A stretch of DNA of 22,614 nt from NCBI GenBank assembly GCA_029010655.1, contig JAQXKW010000137.1, forward strand, positions 1 to 22,614, given 5' to 3'. Below, piece by piece: positions 5,170-13,198 of the stretch. Each line of letters opens with the position of its first letter. Within the stretch, counting starts at the first letter, position 1. Position numbers and translations under genes: made by a program. The notes under the pieces were generated by a model. That model did no database searches. It was not told where the DNA came from and was given only the letters and a program-made list of their open reading frames with translations. The stretch is from Clostridia bacterium (GTDB lineage Bacteria > Bacillota > Clostridia > Oscillospirales > CAG-272).

Positions 5170-7028
5170 TTTTTACTGTCCTTTTCGTGAAAATATGCGT
5201 AAACTGCCTCGGCGTCCCTTTCGGATATGCCGGGGGCTTTTTCAATTTCGGACTTGTCGGCGCTTTTCAGCTTCTGAAGCGTTCCGAAATGTCCCAGTAA
5301 TTTCTTCGCCTTTGCGGGACCTATGCCCTGTATTTTTTCAAGAGAGGAGGTTTTCAGGGTTTTGGACTTTGCCTCGGTCATTCGGGACACCGTAAAGCGG
5401 TGAACCTCCTCCTGAAGTTTATATACAAAGCGGAAAACCTCCGCCTCTCTTGCAATGCTTACCTCGCTTGTGTCGGAAACCACCGTTCTCGTCTTGTGGT
5501 GGCTGTCTTTAACCATGCCGAAAACGGGAATGTCAATTCCCATTTGCCGTGTAAGCTCCCGGATAACCGAAACATGCGCCGCACCGCCGTCAAGAAGAAT
5601 AAGGTCGGGGGCAGTCGCCAGGGAGCGGTCGCCCCCGTCGTTAATATGGGAAAGCCTGCGGAAAAGAGCCTCTCGCATGGCGGCATAGTCGTCGGGGGCT
5701 TCGTTTCCTCTAATGCGGAAATATCTGTAATCGCTTCGCCTAAGCTTGCCGTTTTCCGCAACTATCATGCCGGCGGTAATATGCTCCTTGCCCAGATTTG
5801 AAATGTCGTACGCTTCAATTCTTTCGGGAACTACTTCAAGAGAGAGAAGTCTTGCAAGAGTTGCGAGCATTCTTTCGTCCGTGTCGTTACGGCGGTGTCT
5901 TGTTTCGCTGTGGCGCACGGCGTCCCTCTGCGCCATAAGGCACAGCTTTCTGGCTTCTCCCCTGACGGGAGTGCGCACGGTTATTTTTCTTCCCGCCTTT
6001 TCGGAGAGAAACTGCTGTGTAATTTCCACGTCCCCCTCGGGCATGTTAAAGGAAAGCAGAATTTCCCGTGGGATAGCTTCTTTGTACCTGTATAGGTTTA
6101 CTATAAATGCACAGAAGGGAGACTCCTCCCCGTCCTCACCCACGCCGGTGATTTCGTCCGCTCCGAACATGAAATATTCGCTGTCGCAAATTATGCCGCC
6201 ACGTATGTTTATAACTGCGGCGCAGTCACAGCCCTCGTGGGTGGCAAGAGCTATAATATCGCATTCCGTGTCGGGGGAAAGCTGAGTCTTTTGCTTTTCG
6301 CTGAGCTTTTTCAGCGCATTAATTGAATCCCGACAGCGTGCCGCTTCCTCGAAGCGCTCGTCCTCCGCCGCTTCTGTCATCTGACGGAAAAGCGCCTTTT
6401 CAACTCCTGCGGTGTCGCCCTTTAACAGCTTTGCGGCGTTTTTTATGATTTCGCCGTATTCCTCCCGGCTCACGTCTCCCGCGCACACGCCGCAACAGCG
6501 TCCTATCTGACGGTACACGCAGGGGCGCGCCTTTCCTATGTCCTCCGGAAATTTTCTCTTGCAGGAGGGCAGACCGAGAGTTTTTTCAAGAGTGCTTATA
6601 ACGCTGTATACCGTTGAAGTGCCGGAGTAAGGACCGAAATACATTCCGTCCGAGCCCCTTTTTCTGGTCATCAGTATGCGGGGGTATTCATCGTCGGTAA
6701 TCTTTATATAGGGGTAGGATTTTGAGTCCTTCAGCAGAATGTTGTACTTGGGGGTGTACTGCTTTATCAGATTGTTTTCCAGCACTAAGGCTTCCATTTC
6801 GCTGTCGCAGGTAATATACCTGAAATCGCATACCTTGGACGCCATTTTTGAGGTTTTAATATCGTGAGAGCCGTGAAAATACTGGCTCACACGGTTTTTG
6901 AGGGCACGGGATTTTCCCACGTATATAACGTGTCCGTCCCTGTCCTCCATAATATAGACTCCGGGAGACCTCGGCAAAAGAGACGCCTTGCGTCTCAGAT
7001 ATTCAAGCGTATCGTTGCTTCTGTCCAT
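5166..7028 (-). CDS. uvrC: UvrABC excinuclease subunit C
   Basis: Makes the two incisions on either side of a DNA lesion in nucleotide excision repair, after UvrA and UvrB have located it. The 620-residue protein has the full domain order. The GIY-YIG nuclease (about 20-100, GVYIMEDRDG and VIYVGKS) makes the 3' cut. A cysteine group (156, 170, 178, 182) has the spacing of the iron-sulfur site reported for E. coli UvrC. The UvrB-binding UVR helix pair is at about 206-240. The RNase H-like nuclease that makes the 5' cut carries EAYDISN, LILLDGGAAHVS and GMVKDSHHKTR. The double helix-hairpin-helix is near the C-terminus (LEKIQGIGPAKAKKLLGHFG). The start ATG 7028 follows AAGGGGA. No clear promoter lies in the 62 bases after the HPr gene, which are taken up by a terminator. 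Confidence 0.97.
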   Translation of the reverse strand: MDRSNDTLEYLRRKASLLPRSPGVYIMEDRDGHVIYVGKSRALKNRVSQYFHGSHDIKTSKMASKVCDFRYITCDSEMEALVLENNLIKQYTPKYNILLKDSKSYPYIKITDDEYPRILMTRKRGSDGMYFGPYSGTSTVYSVISTLEKTLGLPSCKRKFPEDIGKARPCVYRQIGRCCGVCAGDVSREEYGEIIKNAAKLLKGDTAGVEKALFRQMTEAAEDERFEEAARCRDSINALKKLSEKQKTQLSPDTECDIIALATHEGCDCAAVINIRGGIICDSEYFMFGADEITGVGEDGEESPFCAFIVNLYRYKEAIPREILLSFNMPEGDVEITQQFLSEKAGRKITVRTPVRGEARKLCLMAQRDAVRHSETRHRRNDTDERMLATLARLLSLEVVPERIEAYDISNLGKEHITAGMIVAENGKLRRSDYRYFRIRGNEAPDDYAAMREALFRRLSHINDGGDRSLATAPDLILLDGGAAHVSVIRELTRQMGIDIPVFGMVKDSHHKTRTVVSDTSEVSIAREAEVFRFVYKLQEEVHRFTVSRMTEAKSKTLKTSSLEKIQGIGPAKAKKLLGHFGTLQKLKSADKSEIEKAPGISERDAEAVYAYFHEKDSKK

Positions 7029-7042
7029 ATGTTCCCCTTAAA

Positions 7043-7076
7043 AGTTAACAAAAAACGGGCTGACACGCAGCCCGTT
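7043..7076 (-). terminator. Terminator of the HPr gene
   Basis: A 9-bp perfect stem, AACGGGCTG (7054-7062) with CAGCCCGTT (7068-7076), is followed on the minus strand by TTTTTTG. It stands between the HPr gene and uvrC, so uvrC is fed either by read-through or by a promoter I cannot see. Confidence 0.8.
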
Positions 7077-7090
7077 CCAAAAGAGTCTGA

Positions 7091-7357
7091 TTATTCGTTG
7101 AAGCCCGTGTCGATAAGAGCGGCGAGTCCCTCAACAGCTTCGGTTTCGTCCTGTCCGTCAGCTATAATAGTAATCGTCATACCCTTAACAATACCCAGAG
7201 AGAGCACGCCGAGAAGGCTCTTAGCATTGATTCTGCGGTCCTCTCTTTCAACCCAGATAGAGCTTCTGTATGAATTAGCCTTTTGAATAAAGAAAGTAGC
7301 CGGTCTTGCGTGAAGACCAACGTTGTTTTTAATAGTAACGTCGCGTGATACCATCAT
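7091..7357 (-). CDS. ptsH: HPr-family phosphocarrier protein
   Basis: Small cytoplasmic phosphocarrier of the sugar phosphotransferase system (88 residues, normal length). GLHARPAT carries the histidine that accepts phosphate from enzyme I (His16 here, His15 in standard numbering). NAKSLLGVLSLG carries the serine (47, standard 46) that HPr kinase phosphorylates in Gram-positive bacteria to control carbon catabolite repression. The presence of both sites argues for a true HPr, not a Crh-like protein lacking the histidine. Two ATG codons stand in a row after GGGGGAT; either may be used. The gene has its own promoter and terminator, so it is a single-gene unit. No other PTS gene lies nearby, so the symbol rests on family identity. 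Confidence 0.93.
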   Translation of the reverse strand: MMVSRDVTIKNNVGLHARPATFFIQKANSYRSSIWVEREDRRINAKSLLGVLSLGIVKGMTITIIADGQDETEAVEGLAALIDTGFNE

Positions 7358-7411
7358 ATCCCCCGAACAAAAATCAAGATTGCCGCGGACAAGTGCGGCT
7401 TTTACTGCTTA

Positions 7412-7440
7412 ATTATAGCAAAGCGAGTATAAGAAATCAA
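7412..7440 (-). promoter_or_regulatory. Sigma-A promoter of the HPr gene
   Basis: On the minus strand TTGATT (7435-7440), 17 bases, then a perfect TATAAT (7412-7417), about 50 bases before the start codon. Confidence 0.8.
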
Positions 7441-7582
7441 GAGATTTTTCATTATTTTTGAAATTTTAGCCCCGATATATAAAAAAACAGACGCAAATCA
7501 TATGTTTTTGGGCAAATTTAATACTATTATGTATAAATATTTGAGCTAATATCCCGACCGCAGGGGATAAATTTGAAAAATA

Positions 7583-7613
7583 TTAACACAAAGGGGCAGA
7601 AATATGGTACAAT
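7583..7613 (+). promoter_or_regulatory. Extended -10 promoter of the SDR gene
   Basis: TGGTACAAT (7605-7613) is an extended -10 element, with TTAACA (7583-7588) 19 bases upstream as a poor -35. Transcription would start near 7620, downstream of the longest possible start codon at 7604. This supports the shorter protein beginning at 7664. Confidence 0.5.
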
Positions 7614-7663
7614 CAAGAAAGTATCAAATACATGCCGCCTGCGGCGGCAAAACGGAGAAAAGA

Positions 7664-8374
7664 ATGAAAAAAGTGCTTATAACGGGCGGAAGCCGTGGAA
7701 TAGGTGCGGCGGCTGTTAAAAAATTTGCCGAAAGCGGACACAGAGTTGTTTTTATATACAATAAGTCGGAAAAAGAGGCGAAGGAGCTTTCCGAAAAATA
7801 CGGTGCGGACTGTATTCGCGCCGATGTTTCCGACCCCTTGCAGATTAAAGAGGCGGTCGATGCGGCGGCAAAAATTATGGGCGGCATTGATGTCCTTGTC
7901 ACCTCGGCAGGCGTGGCGAAAATCGCACAGATATGCGATACCGACGACGGCGAATGGCGCAGAATATGCGACACCGACCTTTCGGGAACCTTTTATATAT
8001 GCAGAGAGGTCTCCCGTATTATGGTGAGACAGCATTCGGGAAGTATAGTGACGGTAGGCTCCGTGTGGGGCAAGGAGGGCGCCTCCTGCGAGACGGCGTA
8101 CAGCGCCGCAAAGGCAGGGGTAAGAGGGCTGACAAAGGCTCTCTCCAAGGAGCTTGCCCCCTCCGGAATCACGGTGAACTGCGTGGAACCGGGGGTTATC
8201 GATACGGATATGAATTCCTGCCTGTCCGAGGAGGATAAGAAGGCTCTGTGCGAAGAAATCCCCGCAGGCAGATTCGGCACAGCCGGGGAGGTTGCGGAGC
8301 TTATATATTTTCTTTCCTCAGAAAAAGCCTCGTATATTACGGGGCAGTGTATCGGTATCGGCGGCGGATTTTAG
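7664..8374 (+). CDS. SDR oxidoreductase, probable EF-P 5-aminopentanone reductase (YmfI type)
   Basis: A 236-residue FabG-like short-chain dehydrogenase. The NADP(H)-binding TGGSRGIG is at 7-14, catalytic Ser133 is in VGSVWG and the YSAAK motif gives Tyr146 and Lys150. Two usual motifs are changed: NNAG reads TSAG (80-83) and the fourth catalytic residue Asn reads Asp105. The segment SVWGKEGASCETAYSAAK resembles B. subtilis YmfI, which reduces 5-aminopentanone on Lys32 of EF-P, more than FabG of fatty acid synthesis. An efp gene with the same modification loop lies 4.3 kb downstream, and no other fatty-acid gene is near. The start is ATG 7664 with GGAGA six bases upstream; ATG 7604 overlaps the promoter. 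SDR is certain; the substrate is inferred. Confidence 0.85.
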   Translation: MKKVLITGGSRGIGAAAVKKFAESGHRVVFIYNKSEKEAKELSEKYGADCIRADVSDPLQIKEAVDAAAKIMGGIDVLVTSAGVAKIAQICDTDDGEWRRICDTDLSGTFYICREVSRIMVRQHSGSIVTVGSVWGKEGASCETAYSAAKAGVRGLTKALSKELAPSGITVNCVEPGVIDTDMNSCLSEEDKKALCEEIPAGRFGTAGEVAELIYFLSSEKASYITGQCIGIGGGF

Positions 8375-8397
8375 AGGACTTTCAAAAATCGGATTCG

Positions 8398-8434
8398 GGC
8401 GGAAAAGGGGCGGCGCCTCTTTTCCGCCTCTTAT
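8398..8434 (+). terminator. Terminator of the SDR gene
   Basis: A 14-bp stem with one G-U pair, GGCGGAAAAGGGGC (8398-8411) with GCCTCTTTTCCGCC (8415-8428), loop GGC, followed by TCTTAT. The T tract is short, but the stem is strong and lies 23 bases after the stop. Confidence 0.72.
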
Positions 8435-8460
8435 ATCGTTCTGAAATCATATAAATATTG

Positions 8461-8489
8461 TTGACTTATATAATAATCCATGATAAACT
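8461..8489 (+). promoter_or_regulatory. Promoter of the dockerin-DUF4838 gene
   Basis: TTGACT (8461-8466), 17 bases, then TAAACT (8484-8489), with TGA directly before the -10 (extended -10). The start codon follows 33 bases on. Confidence 0.68.
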
Positions 8490-8522
8490 TAACCTAAGAA
8501 AATATGCTTTGGAGGAACAGGT

Positions 8523-10901
8523 ATGAAAAGAGCCCTTTCGATGATCGTACTGATTTGCATGCTTTTCAGTATGCTTACCCTCGGCGCTCAGGCTGCCTAC
8601 ACTCAGGTAGATGAAACATATACCGCGGGTGATGTGAACGGTGACGGCGCGGTAAATGCAAAGGATACGTATGAGCTGAAAGCGCATATTGCGGACGGAA
8701 AGGAAATAATAACCGACGCGGCGGACCTTAACGCCGACGGTACGGCAAACGCCCGTGACAATCTGCTGTTAAAGGCAGTAAATGCGGGGGCTTGTGCTAT
8801 TTCCGACTTTGAGAGCGACAGCATTATTTACAAAATGACTATTGCCTCAAACAGCATTGCCGACTACGATATTGTTATTCCCGAGGACGCCGTATACAAT
8901 AAGGAATCCTCCGGAAATAACGACAACTGCACCTATGCCGCAGAGATTTTGCAGGAGTATATTGAAAAAGCCACCGGCGTGAGCCTTAATATCGTTGTAG
9001 GCGAAAGCACCAAGGCTCATATGATATACTGCCACAAAATAGACGTGAACAGCGAAGAAGCCGAGGCTATGGGTCTGGGTATCGAGGACTATATATACGA
9101 GGTAAAAAACGGGGATTTGCACATATACGGAACCCTTCGGGGCTGTATGTATGCGGCGTATGAAATACTGGAGGAGTACCTGGGTATTTCCTTCTATTCG
9201 GAGAGAGCCACATATTTCCCCACAAAGAGAACCGCAGATATTCCCGAGGGTACTTATGTTTATCATGAGGTTCCCCTGGAATTCAGATTTTCCGGTCAGA
9301 CCGCCAACACCGATACTGCATGTGAGTATTATTTCCCCAGAAGAATGAACGGAACTCAGCTGTACGCATACTGGGGCAGAAGAAACGGATATGCCACGGG
9401 CCCTTATTTTTGCAACGCCCATTCTTATTCGGATTACTATCTGATGGGCACGGGATACGATCCGGGACCGGATTATCCGGATATCAGAAACAGATATTAT
9501 GTAAAATGGCGCTCCAGATTGAATGATATAGGGGACCCGTATCCGGATATAAGGGCAAACAGATGGCAGCCCTGCGCCACTCCCTTCGGGTCGGCAACTC
9601 TTGACAGCGACGAGCCCAGCGACTACGCATATATGTTTCAGGGTATGCTGGAGGCGCTTCAAATGATGACAGACTGGGGCAACGACCTTAAAACGATTAC
9701 CGAATTGGGAGTTCATATTGCCTCCGCTTCCATAAACGATAACGGCTACTGTTGCGACTGCCGTATTTGTTTCGCAAAAGCAAACGGCAGGACTTTAAGG
9801 ATTCCGGGCAGTATCGAAGATAAGCTTGACGGCTATACAGGTGAATATACGGTTAACGGAAAGGACGTTACCTTCAAAAAAGAGAGCTATTCCGGCGTAT
9901 ATCTGGACCTTACAAAGCGATTCGGACGGGATATTCAAGCGTATTATCCCGGAGTTCGGGTTATGACCATAATATACGACCATACCGTTCCCGAATCGAT
10001 CAGACCCGACGAGAATATTGTGCTGATGTACTGCGGACACGGCTGTAACCAGCATCCCTTCGGTACGGGCCAGTGCGGAAACGGAAAAACCACGCTGGGC
10101 AGCAGTAATATCCACGATGAAGAGGAGCTTATGACGTGGGCAAACCTCTGCCACGAGGTAGGAGCTACCATATGGTTCTGGGAGTACGGAGTAAACTATC
10201 ATTATTATCTTGCACCCTGCCCCAATGTTATGGACTTCTGGCAGAACTATCACTATATTCTCGAGGTTTGCGGGTGTGACGGAATATTTTACGAGGGCAG
10301 TAACTATATCGGAAGCCGAGAAGGAGCAGAGGAATACAGCTTCGAAGGACTAAAGGGGTACCTGTCCGAAAAAATAATGTGGGAGCCCTCCATGACCTAC
10401 GAACGGTTTATCGAGGTGATGAAGGAATACCTGTATATGTACTACGGCGACGGATACGAGTATGTGTACGAATACCTGCAGTATCAGCAGGCGGCAGGCG
10501 ACGCCAACGAGATTTGCTGTATCGTAAACTTTGACCGACCTTGGGAGATGTACTCTAAGGCGTATATTGCGGAGCATTACGAGGAGGCGAGAGCCTGCCT
10601 TGATAAAGCTTTGGCGATGGCAAAGGAGGATTTACAGCGAGAAAGAGTTGAAAAGCTGTACCTGTCCTGCGATTTTCTTGGGCTTTCCTCTGTTTACGAT
10701 GATATGTATACAAACGGAACCGATGCTCAGAGAGCAGTATACGAAGAAAGATACAGTGCCCTGTGGACTTATCTTTACGAGCACGAATATCCGATTTTCA
10801 GCTCCGACGATTATGTGCTTCCCGATGAGATAGATTATACCGTAAACCCCATGATCCAGTTCTACGATCACGGCTCAAACAGACCGGGAGTGAAGCCGTA
10901 A
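8523..10901 (+). CDS. Secreted DUF4838 protein with an N-terminal type I dockerin
   Basis: A 792-residue exported protein. Residues 1-25 are a signal peptide (KR, hydrophobic core, AQA-A cleavage). Residues 37-90 form a type I dockerin: two calcium loops, DVNGDGAVNAKD (37-48) and DLNADGTANARD (68-79), each with all D/N ligands, and each followed by a helix. Dockerins bind cohesin domains and tether enzymes to cell-surface or cellulosome-like scaffolds. The rest matches the layout of DUF4838 proteins: an alpha-glucuronidase N-terminal-like part (about 110-250, CTYAAEILQEYIEKATG and LRGCMYAAYEILEEYLG), then a putative glycosidase-like barrel with SINDNGYCCDCRIC (403-416). The substrate is unknown; polysaccharide breakdown is likely. 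The dockerin usually sits at the C-terminus, so its N-terminal place is uncommon. The start has GGAGG seven bases upstream. The stop directly abuts the yqeG start. Confidence 0.88.
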   Translation: MKRALSMIVLICMLFSMLTLGAQAAYTQVDETYTAGDVNGDGAVNAKDTYELKAHIADGKEIITDAADLNADGTANARDNLLLKAVNAGACAISDFESDSIIYKMTIASNSIADYDIVIPEDAVYNKESSGNNDNCTYAAEILQEYIEKATGVSLNIVVGESTKAHMIYCHKIDVNSEEAEAMGLGIEDYIYEVKNGDLHIYGTLRGCMYAAYEILEEYLGISFYSERATYFPTKRTADIPEGTYVYHEVPLEFRFSGQTANTDTACEYYFPRRMNGTQLYAYWGRRNGYATGPYFCNAHSYSDYYLMGTGYDPGPDYPDIRNRYYVKWRSRLNDIGDPYPDIRANRWQPCATPFGSATLDSDEPSDYAYMFQGMLEALQMMTDWGNDLKTITELGVHIASASINDNGYCCDCRICFAKANGRTLRIPGSIEDKLDGYTGEYTVNGKDVTFKKESYSGVYLDLTKRFGRDIQAYYPGVRVMTIIYDHTVPESIRPDENIVLMYCGHGCNQHPFGTGQCGNGKTTLGSSNIHDEEELMTWANLCHEVGATIWFWEYGVNYHYYLAPCPNVMDFWQNYHYILEVCGCDGIFYEGSNYIGSREGAEEYSFEGLKGYLSEKIMWEPSMTYERFIEVMKEYLYMYYGDGYEYVYEYLQYQQAAGDANEICCIVNFDRPWEMYSKAYIAEHYEEARACLDKALAMAKEDLQRERVEKLYLSCDFLGLSSVYDDMYTNGTDAQRAVYEERYSALWTYLYEHEYPIFSSDDYVLPDEIDYTVNPMIQFYDHGSNRPGVKP

Positions 10902-11411
10902 ATGATATTTGAAAAACTGCTTGTGCCCGACCTTTGTACGGAGCATTATTACGACATAACGCCGGAAACGGTGAAAAGCATGGGAGGCTCGGCGCTTCTC
11001 TGCGACATAGATAATACCCTTGTCACCTATGACGACCCCGTGCCCACCCCCCGGGTGCTTCAATGGATTGAAAATATGGAAAGCTCCGGCGTGAAAATCG
11101 CATTCGTTTCAAATAATAAGCCTGACAGGGTGGAGGCCTTCAACGAAGGTCTTCGCCTTACGGCCTATGCAGACGCGGGAAAGCCGAAAACAAAGTATCT
11201 CGCTATGGCGCTGAAGGACATGGGTGTTGAAAAAGACCGTGCAATCCTTCTGGGAGATCAGCTTCTGACAGACTGCGCCGCCGCAAAACGGTTCGGTATT
11301 CCCGCAATTATCGTGCCGCCCATTAAGGACAAGAAAACGCTTTTCTTCAGGTTTAAGCGGTGGCTTGAAATTCCCTATATGAAGAAATATAAAAAAATGC
11401 ACAGCCGCTGA
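10902..11411 (+). CDS. yqeG: YqeG-family HAD-IIIA phosphatase
   Basis: A 169-residue cytoplasmic HAD-superfamily hydrolase. DIDNT (35-39) gives the nucleophile Asp35 and the acid/base Asp37, FVSNN (68-72) is motif II, the lysine of AGKPK (92-96) fits motif III, and GDQLLTD (118-124) is the metal-binding motif IV. The family is named for B. subtilis YqeG; its natural substrate is not established. The ATG follows the TAA of the dockerin gene with no gap (TAAATG), and GGGAG within the end of that gene serves as ribosome binding site, so translation is probably coupled. It is followed after 20 bases by the peptidase gene. Confidence 0.9.
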   Translation: MIFEKLLVPDLCTEHYYDITPETVKSMGGSALLCDIDNTLVTYDDPVPTPRVLQWIENMESSGVKIAFVSNNKPDRVEAFNEGLRLTAYADAGKPKTKYLAMALKDMGVEKDRAILLGDQLLTDCAAAKRFGIPAIIVPPIKDKKTLFFRFKRWLEIPYMKKYKKMHSR

Positions 11412-11431
11412 CATACGGCAGAGAGGATTAT

Positions 11432-12505
11432 ATGTCGGAAAGACTTGAAAAATTAAGAAGCCTGATGAGGGAAAAGGGCTTTGACGCTTTGTTTGTTACA
11501 AATCCTGAAAACCACCTGTATTTCAGCGGCTTTAATAACCCGGACGGCTGTTTGCTCATCGGGCGTGACACAGCCGTGGCTTTTGAGGATTTTCGGTATA
11601 TCGAAGCCGCAAAGAGAGCTATATCTTCCGAAGATTTTCAGGTGGTTATGCCCCAGGGAAGGAGAAAAGCGTGGCTTCCAGAAGCTCTGCGTATGACGGG
11701 TGCGGAGCTTGTAGCTTACGAGGACGATGTTCTCCCGTGCAGAGAGCTTGAAGCGCTGAGAGGCGACTGCAAGGGGACGGAGTTCGTTCCCGCAGGGGAT
11801 ATTACGGCAGAACTCCGTATTTGCAAGGACGAAAGTGAAGTGGAGTGCATAGTTAAAGCACAGAGAATTGCCGAAAAATCCTTTGCACAGCTTGTTCCCC
11901 TTATAACCTACGACTGCACGGAAACCTATCTTGCCGCACAGCTTGAGTTTTTAATGAAGAAAAACGGAAGCGAGGGCGAGAGCTTTGATACCATAGCCGT
12001 TTCGGGCAAAAATTCCTCGTCGCCCCACGGAGTGCCGAGAAACGTGAAAATCGAAAAGGGCTTTCTCACCTTCGATTTCGGAGCGACAGTCGGCGGGTAT
12101 CACTCGGATATGACCAGAACCGTATGTGTCGGAAAGGCAACGCCGGATATGAGAAGGATGTACGATACGGTGCTGAAGGCTCAAACGGCGGTGCTTGACG
12201 TTATAACTGAGGGCGCTTCCTGCTTTGCCATGGATAAAATCGCAAGGGATATAATAGACGGCGCAGGCTATAAGGGAGCATTCGGACACAGCCTCGGTCA
12301 CGGGGTGGGTCTGCGCATACACGAGCTGCCCAATCTGAGCCCCTCGTCAGGGGATAAGAAGCTGAAAGCGGGAAATATAGTCACCGTTGAGCCGGGCATC
12401 TATCTTGAAGGAAAATACGGTTGCCGTATCGAGGATATGGTCTGTATTACGAAAGGCGGCTCGATAAATTTGACAGATTGTTCCAAAGAAATGATAGAAA
12501 TATGA
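11432..12505 (+). CDS. M24 family aminopeptidase P / Xaa-Pro peptidase
   Basis: A metallopeptidase that removes N-terminal residues before proline or splits X-Pro dipeptides, in the cytoplasm. Of its 357 residues, 1-125 form the N-terminal creatinase-like domain (FVTNPENHLYFSGF). The rest is the pita-bread catalytic domain with all five metal ligands: Asp215 (FDFGA), Asp226 (HSDMTRT), His290 (GHSLGHGVG), Glu320 (VEPGIY) and Glu334 (RIED). His199 (SSPHGVP) is the expected substrate-binding histidine. The sequence cannot separate aminopeptidase from prolidase activity. GAGAGG lies before the ATG. The gene is directly upstream of efp, a common order in Clostridia; efp has its own promoter between them. 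Confidence 0.93.
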   Translation: MSERLEKLRSLMREKGFDALFVTNPENHLYFSGFNNPDGCLLIGRDTAVAFEDFRYIEAAKRAISSEDFQVVMPQGRRKAWLPEALRMTGAELVAYEDDVLPCRELEALRGDCKGTEFVPAGDITAELRICKDESEVECIVKAQRIAEKSFAQLVPLITYDCTETYLAAQLEFLMKKNGSEGESFDTIAVSGKNSSSPHGVPRNVKIEKGFLTFDFGATVGGYHSDMTRTVCVGKATPDMRRMYDTVLKAQTAVLDVITEGASCFAMDKIARDIIDGAGYKGAFGHSLGHGVGLRIHELPNLSPSSGDKKLKAGNIVTVEPGIYLEGKYGCRIEDMVCITKGGSINLTDCSKEMIEI

Positions 12506-12532
12506 ATTTTTACTTAATTTTCTTAGAAACTA

Positions 12533-12561
12533 TTGCAAAAACATTTAGAATATATTAAAAT
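12533..12561 (+). promoter_or_regulatory. Promoter of efp
   Basis: TTGCAA (12533-12538), 17 bases, then TAAAAT (12556-12561), in the 121-base gap between the peptidase gene and efp. The predicted leader is about 60 bases. Confidence 0.6.
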
Positions 12562-12590
12562 AACCATAGATGACTGTAAATAAAAACGGA

Positions 12591-12618
12591 AAGGAGCTAT
12601 CCCCAAAACGGGATAACT
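12591..12618 (+). promoter_or_regulatory. efp ribosome binding site followed by a hairpin
   Basis: AAGGAG (12591-12596) is the only strong Shine-Dalgarno sequence in the efp leader, yet it lies 30 bases before the ATG at 12627. Between them TATCCC (12598-12603) and GGGATA (12610-12615) form a hairpin with loop CAAAAC. Folding would bring the site within reach of the start codon. A TGA in frame at 12618-12620 rules out a longer ATG-initiated protein. Confidence 0.5.
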
Positions 12619-12626
12619 GAATAATT

Positions 12627-13184
12627 ATGGTAGTAGCAGGAGATTTCAAAAACGGTATCACCTTTGATATGGACGGACAGGTAATGCAGGTAATCGAGTT
12701 CCAGCATGTAAAGCCCGGAAAAGGCGCAGCCTTCGTCCGCACAAAGCTGAGAAATGTAATCACCGGAGCAGTAGTGGAGAAAACCTTCTCTCCCACGGAC
12801 AAATACGAGGACGCAAGAATAGACCGTAAGGATATGCAGTATCTTTACAATGACGGCGAGCTCTACTATTTCATGGATATGGAAACATACGAGCAGATGC
12901 CTCTTAACGCAGATAAGCTGTCCGACAACTTCAAGTTCGTCAAGGAGGAGATGATTTGCCAGATTAAATCCTATAAGGGCAACGTGTTCTCCGTTGAGCC
13001 TCCCATGTTCGTTGAGCTGGAAATCGTTGACGCAGAGCCCGGCGTTAAGGGCGACACCGCAACAGGCACCACCAAGAACGCAACTCTTGAAACCGGCGCC
13101 GTTATCCGTGTTCCTCTGTTTATCAACCAGGGCGAAAAGGTTCGTATCGATACCAGAACCGGCGATTATCTGGAGCGCGCATAA
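12627..13184 (+). CDS. efp: Translation elongation factor P
   Basis: Binds stalled ribosomes between the P and E sites and promotes peptide-bond formation at runs of proline. The 185-residue length is normal, with the three-domain EF-P fold: N-terminal KOW-like domain (VIEFQHVKPGKGAAFVRTKLRN), central domain, and C-terminal S1-like domain ending in GDYLERA. The loop tip is KPGKGAA with Lys32, the residue that carries 5-aminopentanol in B. subtilis; its sequence is that of the B. subtilis type, not of the lysylated or rhamnosylated types. Preferred use of AAG and C-ending codons suggests high expression. The SDR at 7664 is the likely modifying reductase. The start lies 30 bases behind its Shine-Dalgarno sequence, with a hairpin between. 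Confidence 0.98.
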   Translation: MVVAGDFKNGITFDMDGQVMQVIEFQHVKPGKGAAFVRTKLRNVITGAVVEKTFSPTDKYEDARIDRKDMQYLYNDGELYYFMDMETYEQMPLNADKLSDNFKFVKEEMICQIKSYKGNVFSVEPPMFVELEIVDAEPGVKGDTATGTTKNATLETGAVIRVPLFINQGEKVRIDTRTGDYLERA

Positions 13185-13198
13185 CAAAGGAGCGTAGT

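Larger units (their letters stand above)
7358..7663. other. Divergent intergenic region between HPr and the SDR gene
   Basis: About 300 AT-rich bases hold the minus-strand HPr promoter (7412-7440) and the plus-strand promoter of the SDR gene (7583-7613). A further TTGGGC with TATAAA 18 bases on (around 7507-7536) could be a weaker plus-strand promoter. No coding frame or RNA gene is evident. Confidence 0.6.

Noticed and set aside
7604..7663. 20-residue N-terminal extension of the SDR protein
   Set aside because: It overlaps the extended -10 promoter element and lacks a ribosome binding site. Residue 21 begins the standard SDR start with GGAGA upstream.
8847..9716. 289-codon minus-strand open frame
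   Set aside because: It lies wholly inside the dockerin-DUF4838 gene, has no ribosome binding site and no recognisable motif.
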